Positions 57,901 to 64,000 of a stretch of DNA of 64,000 nucleotides are shown here, in pieces. The translations under genes and the position numbers were made by a program. The DNA is taken from NCBI RefSeq assembly GCF_000729995.1, contig NZ_JNFG01000198.1, positions 1-64,000 on the forward strand, read 5' to 3'. The stretch comes from Caballeronia sordidicola (GTDB lineage: Bacteria > Pseudomonadota > Gammaproteobacteria > Burkholderiales > Burkholderiaceae). The notes under the pieces are model-generated. The model saw nothing but the letters and a program-made list of their open reading frames with translations. It did not search any database and was not told the origin of the DNA. Each line of letters starts with the position of its first letter. The stretch's first letter is position 1.

Positions 57901-58845
57901 GTGCTGACCGACGACCTGCATCTTGCGCCGGAAGGTGTGAGCGGCGAACTGTGGATTGGTGGCGAAGGCCTGGCAAAGGGCTATTTCGATCGCGCCGATC
58001 TCACCGATGCCGCCTTCACGCAGGTTGCCATCGAAGGCGCTGCACCGCGCCGGCTCTACCGCACCGGCGATCTCGCCAAGCGGCTTGCCGATGGCTCGCT
58101 CTTGCACCTCGGCCGTCGCGACCAGCAGATCAAGCTGCGCGGCTTCCGCATCGAGATCGAGGATATCGAGGCTGCCCTGCGTAAGACGCCTGGCGTTGCC
58201 GCAGCTGCCGTTGCCTTGCGTACCGTCAACGACAGTCCTCGCCTCGTGGGCTACATCGTCGAGGCTGCCGCCGACAAGTCCGACCTGGGAACAGTCGCGG
58301 CGCATGTTGCCGAACAATTGCCGGCCTATATGGTGCCGAGCCTGTGGATGACGCTCGACACGCTGCCCCAGACCGGCAATGGCAAGCTCGACCGCAAGGC
58401 CCTGCCAATGCCGACAGCGGACATGGTGGCTACCCCTGTTCGCCAGCCGCATGCGGCTCTCAAGGTGGTTCCGGCGGCCCCCGTGCCCGCCGAATCAGGG
58501 GCCACGCTGATCGAAGTGCCGGCCACCCCGGCCCAACCAGCAGCCATGACGCCGACTCAGGCCAGCATTGCTGCGATCTGGGGCGAAGTGCTCGGCCTCC
58601 AGCAGGTAGGGGTCGACCAGCCGTTCTTCAGCCTCGGCGCTGACAGCCTCCAGCTGTTCCGCATCGTTGCACGAATGAACGAGCGCGGGCTGGGTGTGGA
58701 TGCCCGTCAACTGATGAAGAACGTCTCGATCGCCCAATTGGCGGCGAGCATTGACAGCACGCAGACGACCGAGTCGTTGGAAGCTAATGCCGTGGCCAGG
58801 CCATCGATTCTCAACTTCAAGCGCAGACACGCAGAGGGAGTCTAA
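48964..58845 (+). CDS. Hybrid NRPS-PKS, A-T-KS-AT-T-AmT-C-A-T
   Basis: A 3293-residue megasynthetase. A1 (about 20-510) has YTSGSTGKPKG, FDASTLE and GYGPTENTTF; its ten-residue code reads DALWLGGTFK, Val-like. T1 carries Ser562. KS (about 619-1050) has Cys795, His931 and His972. AT (about 1150-1440) has GHSVG with Ser1246 and HAFH, typical for malonyl-CoA. T2 carries Ser1579. After an Ala/Pro-rich linker comes a PLP aminotransferase of the glutamate-semialdehyde type (about 1770-2190) with Lys2025 in TYGKVVGGG. C (about 2210-2640) has intact HHIVCDG at 2341-2347. A2 (about 2680-3150) has code DILQLGLIWK, Gly. T3 carries Ser3228. There is no KR, DH or MT. The likely path is Val loading, malonyl extension, transamination of the beta-keto group, then coupling to Gly. 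GGAG lies 8 bases before the ATG. Confidence 0.93.
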   Translation: MSHRDGYLDDLPSGPGDAPGVAVRFDAVCAAFRNHLAVIDSTGEESYAALNERSARLATVLGRMGLERGERCAIMVPRSRDTLALILAILRVGAVYVPLDPAYPRAQLDFIVADCSPKLIIAEAAALATVGDLNGVVVDLAEIVASSVAADPAPLQASGGDDAAYIMYTSGSTGKPKGVVVPHRAILRLVRGQSFTDLSPKTRFLNLAPLAFDASTLEIWGPLLNGGCAAIINEVQPSLDVVASEIARLGVTSAWFTAGLFNALADYRLEAFVPLKEVLTGGDVLSPVHVRKVMEAHAGLQIINGYGPTENTTFSCCYRIPRGGEALANGDAIPIGDAIAGTAVYIVDDKLVPVGEGEVGELVVGGDGVALGYLNRPELTAEKFVDDVFTPGSKLYRTGDLVRRRPDGAIDFLGRNDRQIKIAGKRIELDEIEHALRAAPGVADAAVAAFEGRRGKAIAGFVKADAAAPAVLQDTIRAYLKAALPDYMMPTELRILPAFPLTPNGKIDRKALLAGLDTPAAAVAAPEPMDDDIAGKLAAVFEELLGNPVDRRSNFFDLGLRSLDLMRAHAIIVRDVAAKVALVDLFRHPNVEALATQLRATLGVTKDEAIKLRRDTQGGAIAVIGMSGRFPGARNVSELWANILAGRDCITHFDVAELEDSFDDSARREERYVKARPILADVDRFDAGFFGMLAREAALTDPQQRLFLEIAWEAFEDAGYDPAKVAGAVGVFAGTSMNTYFLKHVLTDRAVIDEFTSQFQIGEYQKLVGAGDFVATRTAYKLGLTGPAISVQTACSTSMTAISLAVENLRSGRCDMALAGGVSVTFPQKRGYFYEEGGMGAPDGVCRPFDSGASGTVFGSGAGVVLLKRLDDAIADGDPIYAVIRGVGINNDGSDKVGFTAPSVDAQARAIAIAHAEAGIDPASIGYIEAHGTATPLGDPIEFAGLVQAFRLGGVEGGQFCALGSAKANVGHLDAAAGVTGFIAASLALRDRVLPPLLHFNSANPAIDSASSPFFFNSAASPWADGPAPRRAGVSSFGVGGTNVHVVLEEAPYRADAACGSQEAPSEQLQILPLSARSPAALERAKANLAAHLVANPGVSLANVAATLQTGRRSFTHRAVVIADSLDQAQAKLQKGAIEAQAPQAAPAVVFMFPGQGAQYPGMGAALYRTEPVYREWIDKGAEALAPLVGLDIRTLLLSEAPEGDDTPHPIRSTIYAQPALFLLEYALAQLWISRGIKPTAMIGHSVGELVAACVAEAISFEDALTLIAQRGALMQSAEPGAMLVVRLSEADLLRILPDDVDLAAVNAPTLSVVAGPFAAIEAFEATLKASDIEHRRLHTSHAFHSRMMSGVVEDLAKLADTLSFARPKIPYVSSVTGQWAAMDQPVPGLYWASHCRNVVRFNDALTTVTADGKPLFLEIGPGRTLSTFVMQGLPKDRHAGAIVSLPDFAMRDRELSVLAEATGRLWLNGVTPNWKSVQAEAARRISLPAYSFEPERHWIDAPATTSSINTTTAAATIAAPASSDVITDTPNIAMTQAVQIDRTPRLIAELASLLTEMSGEAPDTSNPDVTFWDLGYDSLFMGQVSRQLRRRYDVTISFRQIMSDYPTLPALAQFLDGALPADPAPEVAPVAASVAAAAAPAAVAVLAAPVMGAGPVTGDMQSVIRDQLAAMQSLMERQLQMFQGVPAAAQQPAAAIQAPALTVALKSVTAAVASTAPQINFDENRPSRFTAYKPGASTSAGITDVQKAFIGDLSARYSAKTAASKSRTQSYRAVLADPRTASGFTEDWKELVYPIVAQRSKGSKIWDIDGNEYVDVVNGYGQTAFGHTPDFVVEAVNKQMAEGFAIGPQSPLAGEVAQMFADMTGHQRVTFCNTGSEAVMAAMRLARTVTGKDKVVCFDGDYHGQFDEVLVKPGSEAGVPRAFPLAPGIPKNSVGNMVVLPYARSESLEWIKANIDDIAAVLIEPVQSRHPNLRPKEFVQQLRDVTAANESALIVDEVVTGFRVHQAGMQGYWGIKGDMATYGKVVGGGLPVGVLAGSSQYMDALDGGQWQFGDASVPEVPPTFFAGTFVRHPVVLAAMKAVLLHLKEAGPALQENLGIRMNGLVQRINGHLEKVGIAARAESFSSWFYVSLSGEDRLGSLFYPYMRYLGIHIMEGFPCFLTTSHSDEDIQRIGDAFIESIDALQAVGILGGNKDALEVTTPAEPKPLTESPLTEPQKEIWMSAQLGNEASLVFNESFTLELTGHFNEAAFERAFAATVARHDALRARFSRSGDKMFADASTTVTLEKFDLSGHADAAGELQTFIDAEAREVFDLTRAPLVSAALVRLEAQKWAFVFTAHHIVCDGWSINIVLRDLGALYAAEMSGSKAELDEVQSFLAFAKAQDEAGIDAETRDFWLNLHRDPAPQLDLPGDRPRPEVKSFRGASTTRHIGAPLLKQVKTASSKQGCSLFATLLGASQVLFGRLSGNDDVVIAAPMAGQSQAGDALLVGHCVNFLPLRVKFDREKPFAAHMKAVRDHVFDAGDRQNYTYGALVRDLGIKRDFNRLPLTELQFNLEKVDEQLDMAGVATHFTPNAKAYSNFDLFLNVIESVEGLRMDCDYNTDVYDEATVQRWLGYYETLLAGIAQNPETAIAALPLMNESEIRHLRDELNATQRDFDLSQTTPAMIAAQAHQTPDTTAVSDETEALAYVELDARANQIARRLVAAGIAPRGRVAIAMDRTAMTVAAMIGVWRAGCAYVPLDMTMPAARLSQILDGAGIAAILSDAASRTVLEAGEHRVLELEALLAESDDEDVALPIVSDADSAYVIFTSGSTGKPKGVEIGHRALSNFLLSMAQAPGFDARDRIVAVTTFSFDISGLELFLPLIVGGQTFIAGHTEVRTGYELVTRLKDEGATVLQATPSLWSMLLEAGFKVPKGFKILCGGEPLPRDLADKLLATGAEVWNLYGPTETTIWSSASRVVANGSIVLGAPLANTDLHVLTDDLHLAPEGVSGELWIGGEGLAKGYFDRADLTDAAFTQVAIEGAAPRRLYRTGDLAKRLADGSLLHLGRRDQQIKLRGFRIEIEDIEAALRKTPGVAAAAVALRTVNDSPRLVGYIVEAAADKSDLGTVAAHVAEQLPAYMVPSLWMTLDTLPQTGNGKLDRKALPMPTADMVATPVRQPHAALKVVPAAPVPAESGATLIEVPATPAQPAAMTPTQASIAAIWGEVLGLQQVGVDQPFFSLGADSLQLFRIVARMNERGLGVDARQLMKNVSIAQLAASIDSTQTTESLEANAVARPSILNFKRRHAEGV

Positions 58846-58848
58846 GTC

Positions 58849-61179
58849 ATGAACGCGATAGCCTTGAGTATCGCCCCTGCTGTCGAGATCGAAGCCGGCT
58901 ACGCGCTGTTCCCGGCGAGCGCCTGCCAGGTACGGTTCTGGCAAGAGCAGAAGGCGTCGCCGCAGGCCTCCGCGCTCAACATCGCCTTCCGGCTGCAATT
59001 GTCGGGTCCGCTGAAAGCCGCGAGCATCGAACAGGTGCTTGGCGAACTGGTAGCGCGACACGAAATACTGCGTACCGGCTTCGTGGTGACGGGTGCGGGG
59101 CTGCGCCAGCAGGTCTGGAGCCGTGCTCCATTCCGGCTGGACGTGGTTGATCTCACGGGTCTGGAGGAAAAGGCCGGCATTGCGGAGGCCGAGCGTGTGG
59201 GTGGGCAGCAGGCCCGCACGCCCTTCGAATTGTCGTCGCCCTCGTTCTTCCGGGCGGTGTGGTTGCCCAAGTCGGTCACGCAGGGTGAATTGCAACTGAC
59301 CTTCCATTCGCTTGTCATGGATGGCTGGTCTTTCGCGATCCTCGTGCGCGAGCTCGTGGAGGGTCTTGCCGCGGTGCATGCCGGGCTTGATCCCGAATTC
59401 CCCGAGGTCGACCTTCACCATGGCGACTACGCGCTGTGGAAGGAAGAGTTCCATGCGAGCGGTGCGCTCGATCAGGCGCGCGCCCACTGGCGCCAGGAGC
59501 TTCAGGATTTCAGCCGCTTCGACGTTCCCGGCGATCGTCCGCGGCCGCAGGAGCGCCGTTTCCAGGGCGTCATCCGCTCCATCCTGTTGCCGAGCGCGCT
59601 TAGCGACCGCCTGATCGCGGCTGCCAAGGCTCAAGGCGTGACGCCGTTCAGCGTGGCCGTTGCCGGCCTCGCGATGGCGCTGCAACCGGCCGCCGGCCAA
59701 ACCAGGGTTGCCATAGGCACCCAGATGTCGGTGCGGGATCAGCAGGAACTCGAGGGGGTGGTCGGACCGCTCATCAACACGGTGATCCTTCGTCTCGACG
59801 TTCCCGAAAACAGCAGCATTGCCGCCGTCACGGCGCAGTGTGGCGCCAAGCTCAGCGACGCTATCGAGCATCTGCACTTGCCGTTCGAAGAGATGATCGA
59901 GATGGCCGGCGCAGTGTCCGATATGGATCGCCCGCCGCTGTGCTCGGTCAATTTCGCCCTGCAGCAAAGCTTCGTCGGCCTCGGCGATGAAGTCCGCCGG
60001 CAGGATTTCGCCGCGACGACCTCGCCCTCCTTCAACGCGGGCGCACTCTACGACCTCAGCTTCTTCATGGTGCGGCGCCCGGAAGGCTGGCGCATCTCCT
60101 GTGAAGGCGACACGGACCTCTATGACGTCGAGACGATTGACGGGTATCTGGCCAAGTGGCGCGAGATGCTGGAAACCGTTGAAATTGAAGCGAAACTGCC
60201 GCTGGCGCCCGCTCCCGGGAAAGAGACGTTAACGGTCGCTGGAGGCGTCGGTCTCAGCGGGTTCATGAGTCAGGCGGAGCTGGAGGCGAAAGCGCGCAAT
60301 ATCGTGCGATTCAACGAGGATGCGCCGGGAACGCCCATCATCGTGCTCAACAACACGGCCGTGCTCTACGAACTGGCTCAGCAAGTCGGCAATCGGCCGA
60401 TCATCGACATCCCGATGATTCCGGAAGGCGAGCCGCGCGAGTTCCCGCAACGCGCTTTCCAGGATGTCGCCGCGGATGCCGTGCGGCTGATCAGGCTGGC
60501 CCGGCCAAAGGGTCCGTATATCCTCATGGGACTTTGCGTGCTGGGTGCGATGTGCCTGGAGGTAGCTCATCAGCTGCGGCGCGAGGGCGAAACGGTGGAA
60601 CTCGTCATCTTCAACGATTCCTGGTGCCCCGGTTATCGCGAGGTGATGCCTTGGTACGATAAACAGTTGCGCAAGCTGCAGGTGCGTGCGGACAACATTC
60701 CGCGCGACTTCCGCAAGGCCATGCGCGGCGAGACCTCCATGGTCGCTTTCCTGAATCAGTATCGGATCGTTCGTACGCTTGGCATTGCAAAACTTGCTCT
60801 CAAGCTCGGCTTGATCAAGGGAAGCGCTTCAGAGCATTTGATTGCCGAGAATCGCTGGTACATCGAATATCTGCTGGAGCAGCAGACGCGGTACCGTCCG
60901 GCTCTCTATGACGGCGAGGTCCAGATCTTCCGCAGTGCTCAGGTGCTCAACGGCCGCCTGTTCGCCCGTGACCTGGGATGGGGTTCGGTGGTAACGGGCA
61001 AACTGGTAGTCACCGATGTTCCGGGCCTGCACGACCAGATCTTCCGCCCGGCCGGCACAGCAGTTATTGGCAAGCAACTGCGTGTGCGCCTGGAGGGCGG
61101 AGTCGGGGCTGACAGGGTTGAAGCCGGTGTTGGCGAGCAGGACGCTCCGGCAGCAGTCCTGAGCCATGCGAAGGCTTAA
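58849..61179 (+). CDS. C-TE protein with degenerate condensation domain and Cys thioesterase
   Basis: A 776-residue protein that follows the megasynthetase by three bases, preceded by a GGAG-type site. Residues about 15-450 are an NRPS condensation domain, but the HHxxxDG motif is HSLVMDG (His153, Ser154, Asp158), so the catalytic second His is Ser. Residues about 480-745 are an alpha/beta-hydrolase thioesterase: YILMGLCVLGAMCLEVAHQL places Cys563 where the nucleophilic Ser of GxSxG is expected, and Asp590 (IFND) and His728 (VPGLHD) complete a plausible triad. There is no A or T domain. It should receive the chain from T3 and release it, perhaps by cyclisation; the C domain may be structural or an acceptor-handling domain. 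Confidence 0.88.
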   Translation: MNAIALSIAPAVEIEAGYALFPASACQVRFWQEQKASPQASALNIAFRLQLSGPLKAASIEQVLGELVARHEILRTGFVVTGAGLRQQVWSRAPFRLDVVDLTGLEEKAGIAEAERVGGQQARTPFELSSPSFFRAVWLPKSVTQGELQLTFHSLVMDGWSFAILVRELVEGLAAVHAGLDPEFPEVDLHHGDYALWKEEFHASGALDQARAHWRQELQDFSRFDVPGDRPRPQERRFQGVIRSILLPSALSDRLIAAAKAQGVTPFSVAVAGLAMALQPAAGQTRVAIGTQMSVRDQQELEGVVGPLINTVILRLDVPENSSIAAVTAQCGAKLSDAIEHLHLPFEEMIEMAGAVSDMDRPPLCSVNFALQQSFVGLGDEVRRQDFAATTSPSFNAGALYDLSFFMVRRPEGWRISCEGDTDLYDVETIDGYLAKWREMLETVEIEAKLPLAPAPGKETLTVAGGVGLSGFMSQAELEAKARNIVRFNEDAPGTPIIVLNNTAVLYELAQQVGNRPIIDIPMIPEGEPREFPQRAFQDVAADAVRLIRLARPKGPYILMGLCVLGAMCLEVAHQLRREGETVELVIFNDSWCPGYREVMPWYDKQLRKLQVRADNIPRDFRKAMRGETSMVAFLNQYRIVRTLGIAKLALKLGLIKGSASEHLIAENRWYIEYLLEQQTRYRPALYDGEVQIFRSAQVLNGRLFARDLGWGSVVTGKLVVTDVPGLHDQIFRPAGTAVIGKQLRVRLEGGVGADRVEAGVGEQDAPAAVLSHAKA

Positions 61180-61218
61180 GGTTGCTGATGGGCTTTAAGG
61201 CCGCTTAAGTGGACGCCT

Positions 61219-61253
61219 CCCGGGGTGCAAGCTGGTTTTGCACCTCGGGTTTC
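61219..61253 (+). terminator. Terminator of the NRPS operon
   Basis: CCCGGGGTGCAA (61219-61230) pairs with TTGCACCTCGGG (61238-61249), 12 bp with one G-T, around a 7-base loop, 40 bases after the C-TE stop, followed by a short TTT. The stem is stable enough for termination though the T-tract is weak. Confidence 0.6.
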
Positions 61254-61507
61254 AGCTCAAGGCAGCACGCTTATGCATGGCATCGTCCCGTTTGCGGAAG
61301 ATAGGGTCTAGATCGAGCAAGGGCGTGTTTGATGAATGGGTGCGCGCCTGCCCGCTCGAATGCCGCAGCGGCATCGCGCCCGGCAAGCGTGATGTGCCCG
61401 GTTCCTTGCTGCTGGCGATTCTGGCGGCCCACCGGCGGTATGAGCACGTAACGTGGCTGGTGGCTGCGCGGAGACGGTGTGGCCGCGCTTCCGAACAGCT
61501 TGTCTAA
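61238..61507 (+). pseudogene. Possible IS transposase remnant
   Basis: The plus-strand translation FDEWVRACPLECRS, then KRDVPGSLLLAILAAHRRYEHVTWL, resembles the N-terminal part of an IS4-type transposase family (typically ...DVLGTLLLGILAGHRRYAH(I/V)). It breaks off soon after, and no further transposase sequence or terminal repeats are seen. I judged this by pattern only. Confidence 0.35.
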
Positions 61508-61629
61508 CAGTTGCCGAAAGCCGGCGTCATCATTCCCGGGCCGCTTCAAAAGCAAGCGCATCGGCCCCGTCCAAGCTGCGTGAGACAACCTCGCAAACCC
61601 GGCAGGAACGATGTCCATGGCTTGTCAGG

Positions 61630-62664
61630 TCAGCGCTTGACTAGCCGCCGAATCGCAATCAGCGGTGATTTCAATCTGGTCACTGGCGCGTGGACGACTT
61701 CCGAAAAGGTCGTTGGATTGCGGTGTTCCATCGTCGAGATGACCTTCCGCTTCAAGCTGTCGCGCAATGGTGAAAGCCCAGGCGGCACAGGCTTTAGACC
61801 CATCTTGCGCAGAAAGTAGTTAGCCTGATAAACCCTGGCACGTTTCTCGAGAGACTTCATGCAGTAGTTGATGCTGATACTCACCGAGATATTGTCGCCG
61901 TTCTTTACCCAGTGCGGCGCCAATGATGGGTGATGCACCACTTCGCCCGGGGCAAGCCGAAAGACAGTACCGCGATCCTGCATTTCCTGGCGATAAAACG
62001 CAGCACTGAAGTCGCCACTATAGTAACGTTCGATCTCCTGATCCGGCACCAACTCGCGATCGGTCGCAGGGAAGAGACATACGTCCTTCGAGCCCTGCAC
62101 CTGGAAGAGGAAGTTGGTTTCGTGGTCGATATGGAAGGGCGTCGTGATATTGGGCGAGGAGAGTAACAGTGTCATCGTTACCCAGGTCATGTCCTTGCGC
62201 AGCGGAAAGTCAGACAGACTTTCGAGCTCGCATGTAATGGCATTCAGAACTTCAGCATACTCGGCGTCATAGTTCTGCACTCCAACCAGCTTGATCCACG
62301 TGCAGTTTTCGCCAAGACGGGAAACCGTCTCGTCCAGCTGTTCGCTCTGCTGCACGGCACTCAACTTTGTATCATCAGTGCCATCACCAAACTTCCTGCC
62401 TATAGTCCCATGCCTGAAGTTAAGGGCACAGAAATCACCATTTTTTTCGATCATCCGTTTGGCGAGTTCAACGATCCTGGGGATCTCGAACAAGCCACTT
62501 TGATGCAACGTATGATTGAATTTGAATGGGTGCAGATTGAAACTGCGTTTGAATTCGTTCCCGCACGCCTGAAGAATTCTGCCGTCTGAGGGCAGTTGGC
62601 GTGACGTACTGGGCAATGCAATACCATCACCAGCCAATACAGCAACATCGCTAGGCACAAACAC
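61630..62664 (-). CDS. Cupin/JmjC-like Fe(II) dioxygenase family protein
   Basis: A 344-residue protein with a cupin_8/JmjC-like double-stranded beta-helix. TPFHIDHETNFLFQVQGSKDV near 178 gives the HxD iron ligands and GEVVHHPSLAPHWVKNGD near 240 supplies the distal His. Such proteins are 2-oxoglutarate-dependent hydroxylases; amino-acid or peptide hydroxylation of the NRPS product is one possibility. The GTG at 62662-62664 is chosen because GGAGGT lies 5 bases upstream. It is convergent with the NRPS operon, so it has separate control and may instead serve the surface-sugar genes. Confidence 0.75.
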   Translation of the reverse strand: MFVPSDVAVLAGDGIALPSTSRQLPSDGRILQACGNEFKRSFNLHPFKFNHTLHQSGLFEIPRIVELAKRMIEKNGDFCALNFRHGTIGRKFGDGTDDTKLSAVQQSEQLDETVSRLGENCTWIKLVGVQNYDAEYAEVLNAITCELESLSDFPLRKDMTWVTMTLLLSSPNITTPFHIDHETNFLFQVQGSKDVCLFPATDRELVPDQEIERYYSGDFSAAFYRQEMQDRGTVFRLAPGEVVHHPSLAPHWVKNGDNISVSISINYCMKSLEKRARVYQANYFLRKMGLKPVPPGLSPLRDSLKRKVISTMEHRNPTTFSEVVHAPVTRLKSPLIAIRRLVKR

Positions 62665-62803
62665 GGCGCACCTCCGTGGGTTATAGGGGCCATCGTTTCT
62701 AGCCTACTATCCCGCTTGTCGGCCACATGTGCGCCGACTAACATTCGCGTCTATTTCAGCGCCCTTTCAACCGGCAGATTGGTTTAAAGTTTACAGTTTC
62801 CCT

Positions 62804-63994
62804 TCAATTCGGGGGCGTCCGACCGGCGGGTTGCGCTTCTGGGCGTGAAGGAAAGGATGTGGGCAATGACGACGCTGATCGCGCGCTTGCAGTAAAGCTC
62901 GGTTGCAGGAAGTCGATGACTTCGGCATCCGTAATCGGTTTGAAATGCAATCCAAATGCGGCGTTCAGGGAAGTGACAAGGTGCTGCGCCCAGAGGGTAT
63001 TCCAGACTACGCCGGCATGACCGTCGGAAAGAACAGCGTTGTGCGGATCGTCGCCCGATGTATTGGTAATTGCCCAGCCAGGTGACAGATGAACCGTCTT
63101 GTAAAGCGGCCGACCTTGGTCGTCGCGCGTGCCCCACAGGCTCCTGAACCAGGCGCGATCATCAAGAAAGGCAACGTGGCGATTCGCTGCGGCCAGCTTG
63201 CGCAAGCCATTGTCGAAGAGATCCATGCCGGCGTCGATATTGGCTATCTCCCTGGCTGACTGCCAATTGTTGAAGTCGACCGACCAATCCGCGTTGCTGA
63301 GCACGCCTACAAGCACTATGTAGGTATCCGGATGCTGTCTGCGGATCAGGGCGACTGCCTCGCCGATTGCGCCAATACAACCGTTGATCAAGGCCGTGGG
63401 ACGCGACGCAGCCGGGTCCCGGGACAACTCGTCAAGGACGTCGTTCCCGCCTATATCGTTGACACCGATCCGGATCAGCACAATGCCGTTTCGCCAGGCT
63501 TGCGGCTCTGTGTTCATCAAGTCAACAAGACGGACCGCCTGACGCAGCGGATGTCCCATCAATTGGCTGCAGGAAGCGCCGCTGACAGCAAAATTGTAGC
63601 GGTAGTCGTCTTTGCGAGGCGTCCGGGCGAGAAGCCCAAAAGCTTCGTCGAAATAGGCGCGATAGTAGCCGGTTCCCCAAGCTCCCCATTCACCGGAGTC
63701 GATCTGGTCGCCCCTCAGTCGAGCCAAGACCTCGGTCCACTGCCAGGTGGTCGCGCGATGGGGTCCTCCTCGCAAGCTCGGATCTGCCAACATCAGGTTG
63801 TCATGGAAAGACTGGCTATCGGAATCCCCGAGCACCGCAAATCGTATGGTGCCAGATGGCGCCGCCGACCCGGTAGCAACGGTGGCAGGCGGGCGTCGGA
63901 ACGGATAAGGCAGGGCCAGCCTGACATATATCAGGCTCGCTACGGTCAGTGCACCGCAAAACGCGACGAGTAACACTCTACGAAAACGGGACAT
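62804..63994 (-). CDS. SGNH/GDSL-family hydrolase, membrane-anchored or secreted
   Basis: A 396-residue protein with an N-terminal membrane segment (about 6-28, VLLVAFCGALTVASLIYVRL), so it is exported or anchored with the domain in the periplasm. The catalytic Ser lies in VLGDSDSQSFHDN near 55 (block I GDS), IRIGVNDIGGND near 170 is the block III Asn, and LSDGHAGVVWN near 320 carries the Asp-His pair of block V. The family removes or transfers acyl groups on polysaccharides and other esters. The Ser/Pro-rich C-terminus is probably disordered. The ATG is only six bases from the window edge, so its upstream signals are not visible. Confidence 0.85.
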   Translation of the reverse strand: MSRFRRVLLVAFCGALTVASLIYVRLALPYPFRRPPATVATGSAAPSGTIRFAVLGDSDSQSFHDNLMLADPSLRGGPHRATTWQWTEVLARLRGDQIDSGEWGAWGTGYYRAYFDEAFGLLARTPRKDDYRYNFAVSGASCSQLMGHPLRQAVRLVDLMNTEPQAWRNGIVLIRIGVNDIGGNDVLDELSRDPAASRPTALINGCIGAIGEAVALIRRQHPDTYIVLVGVLSNADWSVDFNNWQSAREIANIDAGMDLFDNGLRKLAAANRHVAFLDDRAWFRSLWGTRDDQGRPLYKTVHLSPGWAITNTSGDDPHNAVLSDGHAGVVWNTLWAQHLVTSLNAAFGLHFKPITDAEVIDFLQPSFTASARSASSLPTSFPSRPEAQPAGRTPPN

Positions 63995-64000
63995 AGCCCT

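Larger units (their letters stand above)
61180..61629. other. Region between C-TE gene and cupin-like gene
   Basis: 450 bases between convergent genes, with a terminator hairpin at 61219-61253 and a possible transposase remnant at 61238-61507. No intact gene is seen. Confidence 0.5.

Overview
The window looks like a chromosomal stretch from a Burkholderiaceae bacterium, probably Paraburkholderia, Caballeronia or a relative. This is inferred from high GC with strong G/C third positions in the core genes, from the order pyrC-like/pyrB/pyrR/ruvX/yqgE with photolyase, apaH and plsC beside it, and from a heptose-plus-rhamnose LPS locus with an ABC O-antigen exporter. No rRNA, tRNA or CRISPR array was seen.

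Region 1 (1-10.4 kb) is an accessory, partly lower-GC flank. It holds a membrane acyltransferase, an 11-helix membrane protein and a SAM methyltransferase. Between them lies a nested mobile element. An IS4-family insertion sequence (4828-8762, 18-bp inverted repeats, 10-bp target duplication) has its transposase gene split right after the catalytic glutamate by a 2546-bp large-serine-recombinase element. Removing 5832-8377 restores one 415-codon reading frame.

Region 2 (10.4-32.8 kb, almost all on the minus strand) is an O-antigen/LPS locus. It has gmd, rfbBACD (dTDP-L-rhamnose), hldA and hldD (ADP-heptose), an ABC exporter (Wzm and a short Wzt) and several very large glycosyltransferases. 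The large proteins fuse GT2, GT9-like, WbsX and methyltransferase modules with coiled coils. A polysaccharide pyruvyltransferase has a tail of five 28-residue repeats. The coiled-coil capping-type enzymes and the short Wzt suggest a chain-termination or length-control arrangement like WbdD.

Region 3 (33.4-45.9 kb) is housekeeping: apaH, plsC-like, a pyrimidine operon with a dihydroorotase-like protein that lacks the zinc-binding HxH, ruvX, yqgE, a photolyase, rubredoxin, a ThiD-like kinase and a DUF72 protein. A TnpB element (about 35.04-36.35 kb) sits between plsC and the 3' end of pyrC. A 43-residue ribbon-helix-helix protein overlaps the tnpB start by ATGA, and the canonical RuvC-II glutamate of the TnpB is glycine. 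An 11-bp tandem repeat lies between rubredoxin and the kinase.

Region 4 (46-64 kb) is a natural-product locus: a GT4 glycosyltransferase, an Sfp-type phosphopantetheinyl transferase, a 3293-residue NRPS-PKS (A-T-KS-AT-T-aminotransferase-C-A-T), a 776-residue C-TE protein, a cupin/JmjC-like dioxygenase and an SGNH hydrolase. The adenylation codes read as Val-like and Gly, the AT is malonyl-type and no ketoreductase is present. I infer a 3,4-diamino-acyl-glycine backbone. The terminal C domain has HSxxxDG in place of HHxxxDG, and the thioesterase has Cys in place of the nucleophilic Ser. Possible transposase debris lies on both sides of the synthetase. This is the most likely place for an undescribed system.
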